In this document: piece by piece, positions 6,859 through 18,120 of the stretch
Numbering within the stretch: the stretch's first letter is position 1
Layout of the letters: every line of letters starts with the position of its first letter
NCBI GenBank assembly: GCA_000383355.1
Contig: KB911091.1
Span: forward strand, 111,024-175,023
DNA from: Flavobacterium sp. SCGC AAA160-P02
GTDB taxonomy: Bacteria > Bacteroidota > Bacteroidia > Flavobacteriales > Flavobacteriaceae
Length of the DNA stretch: 64,000 bases
Direction of reading: 5' to 3'
The notes under the pieces: generated by a model
The model's database searches: none
Seen by the model: the letters and a program-made list of their open reading frames with translations, nothing else
Told to the model about the DNA's origin: nothing
Program-made: the position numbers and the translations under genes

Positions 6859-9800
6859 TTGGCAACGAAAAACACTACTGAAAGAATCAATTTCGCATCT
6901 TCAAAGCTTGGAACAGATTATCCTGATTTTTTGGATATTCAAGTAAAATCTTTTCAAGATTTTTTCCAATTACAAACAAAAGCTGAAGAGCGAGGTGAAG
7001 AAGGTTTATACAAAACCTTCATGGATAACTTTCCAATTACGGATACTCGTAACAACTTTGTATTAGAATTTTTAGACTACTTTGTAGATCCACCAAGATA
7101 CAGCATTCAAGAATGTATTGAAAGAGGTTTGACACACAGTGTGCCATTAAAAGCACGTCTAAAACTATATTGTACAGATCCTGAGCACGAAGATTTTGAA
7201 ACAATAGTACAAGATGTATATTTAGGGACTATTCCTTACATGACAAACTCTGGTACTTTTGTTATCAATGGTGCAGAAAGAGTTGTTGTATCTCAACTAC
7301 ATAGATCTCCGGGTGTATTCTTTGGACAATCTTACCATGCAAACGGTACAAAATTATATTCTGCAAGAGTAATTCCTTTTAAAGGTTCTTGGATAGAATT
7401 TGCGACCGATATCAATCAAGTGATGTATGCTTATATTGATAGAAAGAAAAAATTACCTGTTACTACTCTATTTAGAGCTATTGGTTTTGAAAGAGATAAG
7501 GACATTTTAGAAATTTTTGATTTAGCAGAAGAAGTGAAAGTTTCTAAAGCTGGATTGAAAAAAGTTCTAGGTAGAAAATTAGCTGCAAGAGTATTAAAAA
7601 CTTGGTTCGAAGATTTCGTAGATGAAGATACTGGAGAAGTTGTATCAATAGAACGTAATGAAATTATTTTTGATCGTGATACAATCATCGAAAAAGAACA
7701 TATAGACGAAATTATTGAAGCAGGAGCGAAAACTGTATTACTTCATAAAGAAGATAATCAACAAGCAGATTACGCAATTATTCATAATACGTTACAAAAA
7801 GATCCAACAAACTCAGAAAAAGAGGCTGTTGAACATATCTATAGACAATTAAGAAACGCTGAGCCGCCAGATGAGGAAACTGCAAGAGGAATTATTGATA
7901 AATTATTTTTCTCTGAGCAACGTTATAATCTAGGTGAGGTAGGACGTTTTAGAATGAATACAAAACTTGGTTTAGATATTGATATCAATCAAAAAGTATT
8001 AACAAAATTAGATATTATTACCATTATAAAGTATCTAATTGAATTAATCAATTCTAAAGCAGAAGTAGATGATATTGATCACCTATCTAACCGTCGTGTT
8101 AGAACAGTAGGAGAGCAATTAGCTAGCCAGTTTGGTGTAGGTTTAGCTCGTATGGCTCGTACCATTCGTGAGAGAATGAATGTACGTGATAACGAGGTAT
8201 TTACTCCAATCGATTTAATTAATGCGAAGACATTATCTTCTGTAATTAATTCATTCTTTGGTACCAATCAGTTATCTCAATTTATGGATCAAACAAATCC
8301 ATTAGCAGAGATTACTCACAAGCGTAGATTGTCTGCACTTGGGCCAGGAGGTTTGTCTAGAGAAAGAGCAGGATTTGAGGTTCGTGATGTACACTATACA
8401 CATTACGGTCGTTTATGTCCAATTGAAACACCAGAAGGACCAAACATTGGTTTAATTTCATCTTTATCTGTATTTGCGAAAGTAAATAACTTAGGGTTTA
8501 TAGAAACTCCTTATAGAGAAGTAATTAAAGGATCTGTTGATGTAAAAAAGGAACCAATTTATTTAAGTGCTGAAGAAGAAGAAGGGAAGAAAATTGCCCA
8601 ATCTAATTTAGAACTAGATAAAAATGGAGTTATTGCAGGAGAAAAAGTAATTGCACGTGCGGAAGGAGATTTCCCAGTAGTTACCCCAGATACAATTGAT
8701 TATATGGACGTTGCTCCAAATCAAATTGCATCAATTTCTGCCTCTTTAATTCCTTTCTTAGAGCATGATGATGCCAACCGTGCCTTGATGGGATCTAACA
8801 TGATGCGTCAAGCGGTACCATTATTACGTCCAGAATCTCCAATTGTTGGAACTGGGTTAGAAAGAAGAGTTGCAAAAGACTCTAGAATCTTAATTAATGC
8901 AGAAGGAGCAGGAGTTGTTGAATATGTAGATGCAAATAAGATTACCATTAAGTATGACAGAACAGACCAAGAGAAGCTGGTAAGTTTTGAATCTGATGAA
9001 AAATCTTATAACTTAATTAAGTTTAGAAAAACCAATCAAGGAACATGTATCAACCTAAAACCTATAGTAAGTTCAGGAGATAGAGTTGAAGAAGGTCAGG
9101 TTCTTTGTGAAGGATATGCAACACAAAAAGGTGAATTAGCACTAGGAAGAAATATGAAAGTAGCCTTTATGCCTTGGAAAGGGTATAACTTTGAGGATGC
9201 AATTGTAATTTCTGAAAAAGTTGTTCGTGAAGATATCTTTACTTCTATTCACATAGATGAATATTCTTTAGATGTACGTGATACAAAATTAGGTACAGAA
9301 GAATTAACCAATGACATTCCTAACGTTTCTGAAGAGGCTACAAAAGACCTAGATGAGAACGGAATGATTAGAATTGGAGCAGAAGTAAATCCAGGAGATA
9401 TTCTAATTGGTAAGATTACACCAAAAGGAGAATCTGATCCAACACCAGAAGAAAAACTATTAAGAGCCATTTTTGGAGACAAAGCTGGAGATGTAAAAGA
9501 TGCATCTTTAAAAGCGTCTCCATCTCTAAGAGGTGTAGTTATAGATAAAAAGTTATTCAGAAGAGCGGTAAAAGATAAGACCAAGAGAATTAAAGATAAA
9601 GAAGCAGTAGCCTCTTTAGAATCTTCTTTTGTATCTAAATTTGAAGTTTTAAAAGAAGACTTAGTAGATAAACTATTTCAATTAGTTAGTGGAAAAACAT
9701 CGCAAGGAGTATTTAATGATTTAGGTGAAGAAGTGTTACCAAAAGGTAAAAAATACACTCTTAAGATGTTAAATGCTGTAGATGATTATATTCACTTAAC

Positions 9801-10674
9801 TTCAGGAACTTGGACTACAGATGCAAAAATTAATTCTCATGTTAGTGAGTTAATTCACAACTACAAAATTAAGGTAAACGATCTACAAGGTGTATTGCGT
9901 CGTGAGAAGTTTACCATTTCTGTAGGAGATGAATTGCCAGCAGGAATTTTAAAACTTGCAAAGATTTATGTTGCTAAGAAACGTAAGTTAAAAGTAGGAG
10001 ATAAAATGGCTGGACGTCATGGAAACAAAGGTATTGTTGCCCGTATCGTTCGTCAAGAAGATATGCCATTTTTAGAAGACGGAACACCAGTAGATATTGT
10101 ATTAAATCCATTAGGTGTACCATCACGTATGAATATTGGTCAGATTTATGAAACAGTTCTTGGTTGGGCTGGTCAGAAATTAGACAGAAAATACGCTACT
10201 CCAATTTTTGATGGAGCTTCTTTAGATCAGATAAATGAATTTACAGATGAAGCAGCTGTGCCAAGATTTGGTCATACCTACTTATATGATGGAGGAACAG
10301 GAAAACGTTTCGATCAACCAGCAACTGTAGGTGTTATTTACATGATTAAACTAGGCCACATGATTGAAGACAAAATGCATGCTCGTTCTATTGGACCTTA
10401 CTCGTTGATTACTCAACAACCACTGGGTGGTAAGGCACAATTTGGAGGTCAGCGTTTTGGAGAGATGGAAGTTTGGGCATTAGAGGCTTATGGAGCTTCA
10501 AGTATTTTGAGAGAAATTCTAACAGTAAAATCTGATGATGTTATGGGTAGAGCTAAAACATACGAAAGTATTGTAAAAGGTGAAACCATGCCAGAACCAG
10601 GATTACCAGAATCTTTCAATGTATTAATGCATGAGTTGAAAGGTTTAGGTTTAGACCTAAAACTAGAAGAATAA
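6859..10674 (+). CDS. rpoB: DNA-directed RNA polymerase subunit beta
   Basis: The beta subunit of RNA polymerase, 1271 residues, of typical Bacteroidota length. The start codon is TTG: there is no in-frame ATG upstream near it, and the N terminus [13 protein letters not shown] aligns with the family beginning. The rifampicin pocket (about residues 468-494) carries the sensitive-type residues D477, H487 and S492, equivalent to E. coli D516, H526 and S531. Conserved C-terminal motifs [13 protein letters not shown] and [20 protein letters not shown] are intact. It lies downstream of the rplL hairpin and 95 bases before rpoC. Confidence 0.99.
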   Translation: MATKNTTERINFASSKLGTDYPDFLDIQVKSFQDFFQLQTKAEERGEEGLYKTFMDNFPITDTRNNFVLEFLDYFVDPPRYSIQECIERGLTHSVPLKARLKLYCTDPEHEDFETIVQDVYLGTIPYMTNSGTFVINGAERVVVSQLHRSPGVFFGQSYHANGTKLYSARVIPFKGSWIEFATDINQVMYAYIDRKKKLPVTTLFRAIGFERDKDILEIFDLAEEVKVSKAGLKKVLGRKLAARVLKTWFEDFVDEDTGEVVSIERNEIIFDRDTIIEKEHIDEIIEAGAKTVLLHKEDNQQADYAIIHNTLQKDPTNSEKEAVEHIYRQLRNAEPPDEETARGIIDKLFFSEQRYNLGEVGRFRMNTKLGLDIDINQKVLTKLDIITIIKYLIELINSKAEVDDIDHLSNRRVRTVGEQLASQFGVGLARMARTIRERMNVRDNEVFTPIDLINAKTLSSVINSFFGTNQLSQFMDQTNPLAEITHKRRLSALGPGGLSRERAGFEVRDVHYTHYGRLCPIETPEGPNIGLISSLSVFAKVNNLGFIETPYREVIKGSVDVKKEPIYLSAEEEEGKKIAQSNLELDKNGVIAGEKVIARAEGDFPVVTPDTIDYMDVAPNQIASISASLIPFLEHDDANRALMGSNMMRQAVPLLRPESPIVGTGLERRVAKDSRILINAEGAGVVEYVDANKITIKYDRTDQEKLVSFESDEKSYNLIKFRKTNQGTCINLKPIVSSGDRVEEGQVLCEGYATQKGELALGRNMKVAFMPWKGYNFEDAIVISEKVVREDIFTSIHIDEYSLDVRDTKLGTEELTNDIPNVSEEATKDLDENGMIRIGAEVNPGDILIGKITPKGESDPTPEEKLLRAIFGDKAGDVKDASLKASPSLRGVVIDKKLFRRAVKDKTKRIKDKEAVASLESSFVSKFEVLKEDLVDKLFQLVSGKTSQGVFNDLGEEVLPKGKKYTLKMLNAVDDYIHLTSGTWTTDAKINSHVSELIHNYKIKVNDLQGVLRREKFTISVGDELPAGILKLAKIYVAKKRKLKVGDKMAGRHGNKGIVARIVRQEDMPFLEDGTPVDIVLNPLGVPSRMNIGQIYETVLGWAGQKLDRKYATPIFDGASLDQINEFTDEAAVPRFGHTYLYDGGTGKRFDQPATVGVIYMIKLGHMIEDKMHARSIGPYSLITQQPLGGKAQFGGQRFGEMEVWALEAYGASSILREILTVKSDDVMGRAKTYESIVKGETMPEPGLPESFNVLMHELKGLGLDLKLEE

Positions 10675-10689
10675 ATTTATAGCATATTT

Positions 10690-10714
10690 CTGGGTGTATG
10701 TTACATATACCCAG
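10690..10714 (+). other. hairpin between rpoB and rpoC
   Basis: CTGGGTGTATG and CATATACCCAG form an 11-bp stem with a 3-base loop. No T run follows, so it is more likely an mRNA stability or processing element than a terminator. A smaller stem GGGTC/GACCC follows at 10734-10746. Confidence 0.6.
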
Positions 10715-10769
10715 AGATATACTTATCTAATAAGGGTCTTAGACCCAATTTTAATTCGATACCATTACC

Positions 10770-13700
10770 ATGGCAAGAAAAAACGAGAAGTACACCGTAA
10801 AAAAGTTTAACAAAATCTCAATTGGTTTAGCATCACCAGAATCTATTTTAGGAACGTCTAAAGGAGAGGTGTTAAAGCCAGAAACTATTAACTATCGTAC
10901 ACACAAGCCCGAACGAGACGGTCTTTTCTGTGAGCGTATTTTTGGTCCTGTAAAAGACTTTGAATGTGCTTGTGGTAAATACAAGAGAATTCGATACAAA
11001 GGAATTGTTTGTGATCGATGTGGTGTAGAAGTAACTGAAAAGAAAGTACGTAGAGATAGAGTAGGACACATCAATTTGGTTGTGCCTGTAGCTCATATCT
11101 GGTATTTTAGATCGTTACCAAACAAAATGGGATACTTATTAGGATTACCATCTAAGAAGTTAGATATGATTATCTACTACGAAAGATATGTGGTAATTCA
11201 ACCAGGTATTGCAAAAAATATTGAAGGAGAACCATTGCATAAAATGGATTTCCTAACGGAAGAAGAGTATTTAGATATTCTAGAAACACTTCCGAAAGAA
11301 AACACGTATTTAGATGACACTGACCCAAGCAAGTTTATTGCTAAAATGGGGGCAGAATGTTTAATAGATTTATTAGCTCGTATAGATTTAGATGAATTAT
11401 CATATGAATTAAGACACAAAGCAAATACTGAAACATCTAAGCAACGTAAAGCTGAAGCTTTAAAAAGATTAAATGTTGTTGAAGCATTTAGAGATTCTCA
11501 AAAGAATAGAGAAAACAAACCAGAATGGATGATTATGAAAGTAGTTCCGGTAATACCACCAGAATTACGTCCATTAGTTCCATTAGATGGTGGTAGATTT
11601 GCTACTTCAGATTTAAATGATTTATATCGTAGAGTAATCATCAGAAACAATCGTTTAAAAAGACTGATGGAGATTAAAGCTCCAGAAGTAATTTTGCGTA
11701 ATGAAAAGCGTATGTTACAAGAATCTGTAGATTCATTGTTTGATAACACACGTAAATCTTCAGCAGTAAAAACAGAATCTAACAGACCATTAAAGTCATT
11801 ATCAGATTCCTTAAAAGGTAAGCAAGGACGTTTTCGTCAGAACTTATTAGGAAAACGTGTTGATTATTCTGCACGTTCTGTAATTGTTGTTGGACCAGAA
11901 TTAAAGTTGTCTGAATGTGGTATACCAAAAGAAATGGCAGCCGAACTTTACAAGCCTTTTGTAATTCGTAAATTAATTGAAAGAGGAATTGTAAAAACAG
12001 TAAAATCTGCAAAGAAAATTATAGATAGAAAAGAACCAGTTGTTTGGGATATTCTAGAAAATGTAATTAAAGGACACCCAGTTTTATTAAACCGTGCGCC
12101 TACATTACACCGTTTAGGTATTCAAGCATTTCAGCCAAAATTAATCGAAGGAAAAGCAATTCAGTTACATCCACTAGTATGTACTGCTTTTAATGCCGAT
12201 TTTGATGGAGATCAAATGGCTGTTCACTTACCATTAGGACCAGAAGCTATTTTAGAAGCGCAATTATTAATGTTAGCTTCTCATAATATCTTAAATCCTG
12301 CAAATGGTGCACCAGTTACTGTACCTTCTCAAGATATGGTATTGGGTCTGTACTATATGACCAAAGAAAGAAAATCAACCAAAGATGTACCTGTAAAAGG
12401 GGAAGGTTTAACTTTTTATTCTCCAGAAGAGGTAACTATTGCTTTTAACGAAGAAATGGTTGAATTAAATGCTGGAATTAAAGTAAGAACATACGATATA
12501 GACGAAGAAGGAAATTCAGTGAAGAAAATCATTGAAACTACTGTTGGTAGAGTCTTATTTAATGAAGTTGTACCGGAAGCTGCTGGATATATTAATGAAG
12601 TATTAACTAAGAAATCTCTTCGTGGAATTATTGGTGGTATTTTAAAAGTAACAGACATTCCAACAACAGGTGATTTCTTGGATGAAATTAAAAACATGGG
12701 ATATAAATTTGCCTTCCAAGGTGGTTTATCTTTCAGTTTAGGAGATATTATTATTCCAGAAGAAAAAGGAGCTATGATTGCAGAAGCCAATAAAGAGGTA
12801 GACGGAATTGTAATGAATTATAATATGGGTATGTTAACGCAAAAAGAGCGTTACAATCAGGTAATTGATATTTGGGGAAGAACCAATAATCAATTAACAG
12901 AATTGTCTATGAAGCGTTTACGTGAAGACCAACAAGGATTTAACTCAGTATATATGATGTTAGATTCTGGAGCTAGGGGATCTAAAGAACAGATTCGTCA
13001 GTTAACAGGTATGCGTGGATTAATGGCAAAACCTAAAAAATCTACTGCAGGAGGTGGAGAAATTATTGAGAATCCAATTCTTTCTAATTTTAAGGAAGGA
13101 TTATCTATTCTAGAATATTTTATCTCTACGCACGGTGCTCGTAAAGGTCTTGCCGATACAGCATTAAAAACTGCCGATGCAGGATACTTAACACGTCGTT
13201 TAGTAGATGTTTCACAAGATGTAATTATTAATGAGCATGATTGTGGTACCTTAAGAGGATTGGATGTAATTCCATTAAAGAAAAACGATGAGATTGTAGA
13301 ATCTTTAAGTGATAGAATTGAAGGAAGAGTTGCCTTACAAGATGTATATCATCCATTAAATGAAGAGTTATTAGTTGGAGCAGGTGAGGTGATTACCTCT
13401 AAATTTGCTACTGCTATAGAAGCTTCAGGATTAGATGTAGTTCAGGTTAGATCTGCATTAACATGTGAGTCTCAAAGAGGAATTTGTGCAAAATGTTATG
13501 GGCAGAGTTTATCTACTCTCAACAATGTTCAAATTGGTGAAGCTGTAGGAGTTATTGCAGCTCAATCTATTGGAGAACCAGGTACGCAGTTAACACTAAG
13601 AACTTTCCACGTTGGTGGAGTTGCCGGAAATATTTCAGAAGAAAATAAATTAACAGCGAAGTTTGATGGTAAGGTAGTCATAGAAGATCTTAGAACAGTT

Positions 13701-15047
13701 GAAGGAAAAGATGCAGACGGAAAAGTGATAGATATTGTAATATCTAGAACTGCTGAAATGAAAGTAATTGATAAAAAGACAGATATTACACTTAGTACAA
13801 ATATTATTCCTTACGGGTCTGTAATCTTTAATAAGAAGATTAAGTCTATTAAAAAAGGAGAAGCTATTTGTCAATGGGATCCATTTAACGGTGTTATTGT
13901 TTCTGAATTTGGAGGTACCGTGAAGTTTGACAACCTAGAACAAGGAATTAATTACCAAGTAGAGGTAGATGAACAAACAGGTTTCCAAGAAAAAGTAATT
14001 ACAGATTCTAAGAATAAGAAAATTATTGCTTCTTTAATTATAGAAGATAAAGATGGTAATGCACTACGTTCATACACGCTACCAGTTGGAGCTCATTTAA
14101 TGATAGACAACGGAGAAGCTGTAGAAAGTGGTAAAACATTGGTAAAGATTCCAAGAAAATCTGGAAAAGCTGGTGATATTACTGGAGGTCTTCCAAGAGT
14201 AACAGAATTATTTGAAGCACGTAACCCTTCTAACCCAGCAGTGGTGTCTGAAGTAGATGGTGTTGTTTCTTTTGGTAAAATTAAAAGAGGTAATAGAGAA
14301 ATTATTGTTGAATCTAAAATAGGAGATATTAGAAAGTATTTAATTAAACTTTCTAACCAAATCTTAGTTCAAGAGAATGACTTTATAAAAGCAGGAATGC
14401 CTTTATCAGACGGAGCAGTTACTCCTATAGATATTCTAAGAATACAAGGTCCTTCTGCTGTGCAACAGTACTTGGTGAATGAAATTCAAGATGTATATCG
14501 TTTACAAGGTGTAAAAATTAATGATAAACACTTTGAGGTAGTTGTTCGTCAGATGATGCGTAAAGTAAGAATCATAGATTCTGGAGACACTTTATTCTTA
14601 GAAAATCAATTGATTCATAAGAATGACTTTATTCTAGAAAATGATGCAATCTATGGTATGAAAGTAATTGAAGATGCTGGAGAATCTGAAAATGTAAAAG
14701 CAGGACAAATTATTACTGCTCGTCAATTAAGAGATGAAAATTCTTTATTGCGCAGAAATGATCAGGCGTTAGTTGTTGCACGTGATGCACAACCAGCAAC
14801 AGCAGAACAAGTATTACAAGGAATTACAAGAGCTTCTCTTCAAACAAAATCGTTTATTTCTGCGGCCTCGTTCCAGGAAACAACAAAAGTATTGAATGAA
14901 GCTGCTGTAAATGGTAAAGTAGATTATTTAGAAGGATTAAAAGAAAATGTTATTGTAGGTAAGAAAATTCCAGCAGGTACTGGTATGAGAACTTATGATC
15001 ATTTAATAGTTGGTCCTAAAGAAGAAATCGAAAAAAGCTTTAACTAA
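10770..15047 (+). CDS. rpoC: DNA-directed RNA polymerase subunit beta'
   Basis: The catalytic beta' subunit, 1425 residues. The first zinc site is C66, C68, C81 and C84. The active-site loop NADFDGDQM is at 475-483, with Mg-binding D477, D479 and D481. The second zinc cluster spans the CGTLRG region and [14 protein letters not shown]. The bridge and trigger-helix region ([19 protein letters not shown]) is intact. It is followed after 8 bases by the DUF3467 gene, which is probably co-transcribed. Confidence 0.99.
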   Translation: MARKNEKYTVKKFNKISIGLASPESILGTSKGEVLKPETINYRTHKPERDGLFCERIFGPVKDFECACGKYKRIRYKGIVCDRCGVEVTEKKVRRDRVGHINLVVPVAHIWYFRSLPNKMGYLLGLPSKKLDMIIYYERYVVIQPGIAKNIEGEPLHKMDFLTEEEYLDILETLPKENTYLDDTDPSKFIAKMGAECLIDLLARIDLDELSYELRHKANTETSKQRKAEALKRLNVVEAFRDSQKNRENKPEWMIMKVVPVIPPELRPLVPLDGGRFATSDLNDLYRRVIIRNNRLKRLMEIKAPEVILRNEKRMLQESVDSLFDNTRKSSAVKTESNRPLKSLSDSLKGKQGRFRQNLLGKRVDYSARSVIVVGPELKLSECGIPKEMAAELYKPFVIRKLIERGIVKTVKSAKKIIDRKEPVVWDILENVIKGHPVLLNRAPTLHRLGIQAFQPKLIEGKAIQLHPLVCTAFNADFDGDQMAVHLPLGPEAILEAQLLMLASHNILNPANGAPVTVPSQDMVLGLYYMTKERKSTKDVPVKGEGLTFYSPEEVTIAFNEEMVELNAGIKVRTYDIDEEGNSVKKIIETTVGRVLFNEVVPEAAGYINEVLTKKSLRGIIGGILKVTDIPTTGDFLDEIKNMGYKFAFQGGLSFSLGDIIIPEEKGAMIAEANKEVDGIVMNYNMGMLTQKERYNQVIDIWGRTNNQLTELSMKRLREDQQGFNSVYMMLDSGARGSKEQIRQLTGMRGLMAKPKKSTAGGGEIIENPILSNFKEGLSILEYFISTHGARKGLADTALKTADAGYLTRRLVDVSQDVIINEHDCGTLRGLDVIPLKKNDEIVESLSDRIEGRVALQDVYHPLNEELLVGAGEVITSKFATAIEASGLDVVQVRSALTCESQRGICAKCYGQSLSTLNNVQIGEAVGVIAAQSIGEPGTQLTLRTFHVGGVAGNISEENKLTAKFDGKVVIEDLRTVEGKDADGKVIDIVISRTAEMKVIDKKTDITLSTNIIPYGSVIFNKKIKSIKKGEAICQWDPFNGVIVSEFGGTVKFDNLEQGINYQVEVDEQTGFQEKVITDSKNKKIIASLIIEDKDGNALRSYTLPVGAHLMIDNGEAVESGKTLVKIPRKSGKAGDITGGLPRVTELFEARNPSNPAVVSEVDGVVSFGKIKRGNREIIVESKIGDIRKYLIKLSNQILVQENDFIKAGMPLSDGAVTPIDILRIQGPSAVQQYLVNEIQDVYRLQGVKINDKHFEVVVRQMMRKVRIIDSGDTLFLENQLIHKNDFILENDAIYGMKVIEDAGESENVKAGQIITARQLRDENSLLRRNDQALVVARDAQPATAEQVLQGITRASLQTKSFISAASFQETTKVLNEAAVNGKVDYLEGLKENVIVGKKIPAGTGMRTYDHLIVGPKEEIEKSFN

Positions 15048-15055
15048 TAATAGTC

Positions 15056-15367
15056 ATGGCCGAAGATCAACATAAAAAAGGGCAAATTAATATTGAGTTA
15101 GACGAATCTGTTGCGGAAGGAACCTATTCTAATCTAGCAATCATCAATCACTCAGTCTCTGAGTTTATTGTAGATTTTATTAGAATAATGCCAGGGGTGC
15201 CCAAAGCAAAAGTGAAGTCTAGAATTATCTTAACGCCACAACATGCTAAAAGGCTTACAAAAGCCCTCGCTGATAATATTTTGAAATTTGAGAAAGCCCA
15301 TGGTGAAATCAAAGATTACGAGCAACCACCAATTCCAATGAATTTTGGACCAACAGGCGAAGCATAA
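15056..15367 (+). CDS. DUF3467 family protein downstream of rpoC
   Basis: Protein of 103 residues matching DUF3467, a small family of unknown function. It contains SNLAIINHSVSEFIVDFIRIMPGVPKAKVKSRIILTPQHAKRL in spirit: a phrase of hydrophobic strands followed by a basic helix (split here only to describe it: strand about 25-45, basic helix about 55-75). The start is 8 bases after the rpoC stop, so it probably shares the rpo transcript. The last 14 codons, including the stop, are repeated twice downstream in a 101-bp array. No enzymatic motif is visible. Confidence 0.85.
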   Translation: MAEDQHKKGQINIELDESVAEGTYSNLAIINHSVSEFIVDFIRIMPGVPKAKVKSRIILTPQHAKRLTKALADNILKFEKAHGEIKDYEQPPIPMNFGPTGEA

Positions 15368-15568
15368 AGTGTAAATTTTACACGATATGATGAAACTTGG
15401 GTTGCTCGAAATGTTTCACATTTCAACCACCAATTCCAATGAATTTTGGACCTACAGGTGAAGCATAAAGTGTAAATTTTAAACGATATGATGAAACTTG
15501 GGTTGCTCGAAATGTTCCACATTTCAACCAACAATTCCAATGAATTTTGGACCTATAGGCGAAGTATA
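15323..15568 (+). repeat. 101-bp tandem array copying the 3' end of the DUF3467 gene
   Basis: Copies begin at 15323 (inside the gene), 15424 and 15525 (partial, ending near 15568). Each restates the codons for PPIPMNFGPTGEA and a stop. The second copy differs from the gene by two synonymous changes in this stretch; the third has three amino-acid changes (PTIPMNFGPIGEV). The spacer holds the inverted repeats GTGTAAA/TTTACAC and GAAATGT/ACATTTC. Confidence 0.92.
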
Positions 15569-15574
15569 ACTACT

Positions 15575-15607
15575 AAAAACCCAAAACATTTGTTTTGGGT
15601 TTTTTTA
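15575..15607. terminator. bidirectional terminator between the rpo operon and aroC
   Basis: ACCCAAAAC and GTTTTGGGT form a stem with a 4-base loop, with an A run before it and a T run after it. It can stop transcription from rpoC-DUF3467 on the plus strand and from aroC on the minus strand. Confidence 0.88.
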
Positions 15608-15634
15608 TGATGTAGTATTATATTTTTAGAAATA

Positions 15635-16699
15635 TTATATTTTTCTGGTTTTGTTAAGCAACCAAAAATCTGCCAATACCAAAGCAGTTAAAGCTTCAAT
15701 AATTGGAACTGCTCTTGGAACCACACAAGGATCATGACGTCCTTTACCCATAATGGCAGTTTCATCACCTTTAGAGTTAATGGTTTGTTGTTCTTGCATA
15801 ATAGTAGCAACTGGCTTAAAGGCTACTCTAAAATAAATATCCATACCGTTGCTAATCCCTCCTTGTATACCCCCAGAAAGATTACTTTTGGTAGACCCAT
15901 CTTCGTTAAAGATATCATTATGATGGCTACCTTTCATCTTGGTTCCTTCAAAGCCACTACCAAATTCGAAGCCTTTTACGGCATTTAAGGTAAGCATTGC
16001 ATTTCCTAGAGCTGCATGAAGTTTATTAAAAATAGGCTCGCCTAAGCCTACAGGAATGTTTTTGGCAACACAAGAAATTGTTCCACCAATGGTGTCTCCC
16101 TGTTTGCGTATTTCTTTTATTTTTTTAATCATTTTCGCAGCCATTATTTCATCTGGGCAACGAACAATATTAGCTTCTGTTTTTGTAAAATCTAATTGGT
16201 GGTATTCTTTACTCATTTCTAAATCACCAACAGAAGAGGTATATGCATTAATAGAAATGTTAGAAATTAACTGTTTGGCTAAAGCACCAGCTACTACCCA
16301 GTTGGCAGTTTCTCTGGCAGAAGATCTTCCTCCACCTCGGTAATCTCTAATACCAAATTTTTTATCGTAGGTAAAATCTGCATGAGAAGGTCTGTACACA
16401 TCTGTGTTATGAGAATAATCGTGAGATTTTTGATTGGTGTTTTTAATGATAAAACCAATAGAAGTACCAGTTGTTATCCCTTCAAAAATCCCTGAAAGAA
16501 ATTCTACAGTGTCTGGTTCTTTACGTTGGGTAACAATAGCAGATTGGCCAGGTTTTCTTCTGTTTAATTCTTCTTGAATGGCATCAAAATCTACCACAAG
16601 ACCCGCAGGAAAACCATCTATAACACCCCCTATAGCAGTGCCATGAGACTCTCCGTAGGTAGTTAGTTTTAATAAATTGCCAAATGAATTAAAAGCCAT
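15635..16699 (-). CDS. aroC: chorismate synthase
   Basis: Catalyses the last shikimate step, EPSP to chorismate, using reduced FMN. The 354 residues show the family signatures [14 protein letters not shown] at the N terminus, RPSHADFTY and [14 protein letters not shown] in the middle, and [16 protein letters not shown] near the C terminus. The length is typical. Its ATG overlaps the stop of the upstream TSUP permease gene by one base, so the two are an operon. No other aromatic amino acid genes are nearby. Confidence 0.98.
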   Translation of the reverse strand: MAFNSFGNLLKLTTYGESHGTAIGGVIDGFPAGLVVDFDAIQEELNRRKPGQSAIVTQRKEPDTVEFLSGIFEGITTGTSIGFIIKNTNQKSHDYSHNTDVYRPSHADFTYDKKFGIRDYRGGGRSSARETANWVVAGALAKQLISNISINAYTSSVGDLEMSKEYHQLDFTKTEANIVRCPDEIMAAKMIKKIKEIRKQGDTIGGTISCVAKNIPVGLGEPIFNKLHAALGNAMLTLNAVKGFEFGSGFEGTKMKGSHHNDIFNEDGSTKSNLSGGIQGGISNGMDIYFRVAFKPVATIMQEQQTINSKGDETAIMGKGRHDPCVVPRAVPIIEALTALVLADFWLLNKTRKI

Positions 16700-17484
16700 T
16701 AAAAAAGATCTAAAATTTGAGAAGCTAAGATACTATAAAAATCAGGAAACCATAGTTTTATTGCCATTGCTAATACCATAATAATAAGCACTTTTTTTAC
16801 GAATTTATCACCCTTATCTACAGACCACCTACTCATAACCCAGCCTCCAGCCGCATTTCCTACAGAAAGGATTAAGCCATATTTCCAATTAATACTATCG
16901 TTATAAGCAAAAACAGCAACGGCCGCTAAAGAATAGATAAGGACTACAGTTACCTTAACAGCATTACTTTTTACCAAAGAAAATTGATTAATACTAGACA
17001 ATAATACCAAGATAACAAAGCCTACTCCGGCTTGTATAAAACCACCATACAAGCCCACAAAAAAAAAGGCCACCATACTTAACCAAAAATGTTTTCCTGT
17101 AATTCTTTCTAAGGTATCTTTTGTGCTAGCTTTAGGTTTAAAAACCATGTAAGCTACAATAACAAGCATAATAATACCCAGTATTTTATTAAATAGTTCT
17201 CCTTCTATTTTTACTCCTGCAAAAGCACCTATTATAGCACCAATAGTAGCCGGTATGGCTATGTAAACACTAAAAGGGTAGGTATTTATTCCTTTGCTTT
17301 GAAAGCCTTTTACGGCAAATATATTTTGAATTATAATTGCTATTCTATTGGTTCCGTTGGCTATGTTTGGTGGCAAGCCTAAGAAGATTAACATGGGTAG
17401 GGTAAGTAATGAACCACCACCTGCAACGACGTTAATCACTCCTGCAATAAACCCTACAAGTACCAACAATATATAGTCTACCAT
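16699..17484 (-). CDS. sulfite exporter TauE/SafE family (TSUP) membrane permease
   Basis: Polytopic membrane protein of 261 residues with about eight hydrophobic segments. The duplicated TSUP motifs are visible: [22 protein letters not shown] at the N terminus and [19 protein letters not shown] at mid-protein, followed by [12 protein letters not shown]. The family moves small sulfur or carbon anions such as sulfite or sulfoacetate; the substrate cannot be read from sequence. It is the first gene of the pair with aroC. A TACTTTTA sequence just upstream is a near-consensus -7 box. Confidence 0.88.
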   Translation of the reverse strand: MVDYILLVLVGFIAGVINVVAGGGSLLTLPMLIFLGLPPNIANGTNRIAIIIQNIFAVKGFQSKGINTYPFSVYIAIPATIGAIIGAFAGVKIEGELFNKILGIIMLVIVAYMVFKPKASTKDTLERITGKHFWLSMVAFFFVGLYGGFIQAGVGFVILVLLSSINQFSLVKSNAVKVTVVLIYSLAAVAVFAYNDSINWKYGLILSVGNAAGGWVMSRWSVDKGDKFVKKVLIIMVLAMAIKLWFPDFYSILASQILDLF

Positions 17485-17590
17485 TTTGTCATATTTATTT
17501 TATAAAAGTATTATAAATAAAGAAGAAATACCCCCTAAAAATAATCCATTAAAAAAAGCATAAATGCTTTTACAAAATGAAAAGCTTTTC

Positions 17591-17598
17591 TATATTTG
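17591..17598 (+). promoter_or_regulatory. -7 box of tRNA-Ser
   Basis: TATATTTG matches TAnnTTTG, 31 bases before the tRNA. The leader at 17604-17623 can form a stem (GCTATCA/TGATAGC), perhaps trimmed during tRNA 5' processing. Confidence 0.6.
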
Positions 17599-17629
17599 CA
17601 CCCGCTATCAGTTATTTGATAGCAAGACC

Positions 17630-17714
17630 GGAGAAATGGCAGAGTGGTCGAATGCGGCAGTCTTGAAAACTGTTGACTGTTACAGGTCCGGGGGTTCGAA
17701 TCCCTCTTTCTCCG
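17630..17714 (+). tRNA. tRNA-Ser (anticodon TGA)
   Basis: Class II tRNA of 85 bases. The acceptor GGAGAAA pairs with TTTCTCC, the anticodon loop CTTGAAA gives TGA, and the variable arm is long. The discriminator is G and CCA is not encoded. Its last 17 bases are repeated exactly 171 bases downstream and again, degenerate, at 18041. Confidence 0.97.
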
Positions 17715-17721
17715 CAAAAGG

Positions 17722-17752
17722 AAACTCACAACTAAGGTTGTGAGTTTTTTTG
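17722..17752 (+). terminator. terminator of tRNA-Ser
   Basis: AACTCACAAC and GTTGTGAGTT form a 10-bp stem with loop TAAG, followed by seven or more T. Confidence 0.9.
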
Positions 17753-17892
17753 TTTTCAGAAATGTCGAAAATTTATTTTCGTAATTCACTGAAAACAAAA
17801 AACTAAACACACAAAGTGTGTTTGAGTTTCTATGCTTGCTCGGGATTTCCTGTTGGGACGCACGTAGTGAATCCCTCTTTCTCCGCAAAAAG

Positions 17893-17921
17893 AAACTCAC
17901 AACGAAGGTTGTGAGTTTTTT
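17893..17921 (+). terminator. duplicated copy of the tRNA-Ser terminator
   Basis: Same stem arms as the first terminator, with loop GAAG and a T run. It is part of repeat copy 2 and has no gene of its own upstream. Confidence 0.8.
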
Positions 17922-18120
17922 GTTTTCAGAAATGTCGAAAATTTATTTTCGTAAATAACTTAAAACAAAAAAAACTAAACACACAAAGTGTGTTTGAGTT
18001 TTTATACTTGCTCAGGATTTACTGTTGGGATGCACGAAGCGAACCCCTCTTTATCCGAAATAACCTTTGTAAATCAGTGATTTGTAGTTTTTTAGTTTCA
18101 TTACCCAATTACAAAAGCTA

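Larger units (their letters stand above)
17698..18056 (+). repeat. 171-bp tandem array starting in the 3' end of tRNA-Ser
   Basis: Copy 1 is 17698-17868, copy 2 is 17869-18040, and a tail fragment lies at 18041-18056. Each full copy holds the last 17 bases of the tRNA, a terminator hairpin, a hairpin with CGAAAAT/ATTTTCG inside, a small hairpin AAACACAC/GTGTGTTT, and a G+C-richer segment. The second copy matches 45 of its first 47 bases. The tail fragment has several changes. The outer stem GTTTTCAG/CTGAAAAC is intact only in copy 1. Confidence 0.92.

Noticed and set aside
8254-8340. Possible rifampicin resistance changes in rpoB
   Set aside because: The pocket residues D477, H487 and S492 are of the sensitive type.
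15316-15540. Minus-strand open frame across the DUF3467 array
   Set aside because: Its repeating protein sequence is produced by the 101-bp duplication on the opposite strand; it has no family match, promoter or independent support.
17535-17900. Minus-strand open frame of 121 codons over tRNA-Ser and the repeat
   Set aside because: It runs antisense through a tRNA and its terminator and holds internal repeats that follow from the DNA array.
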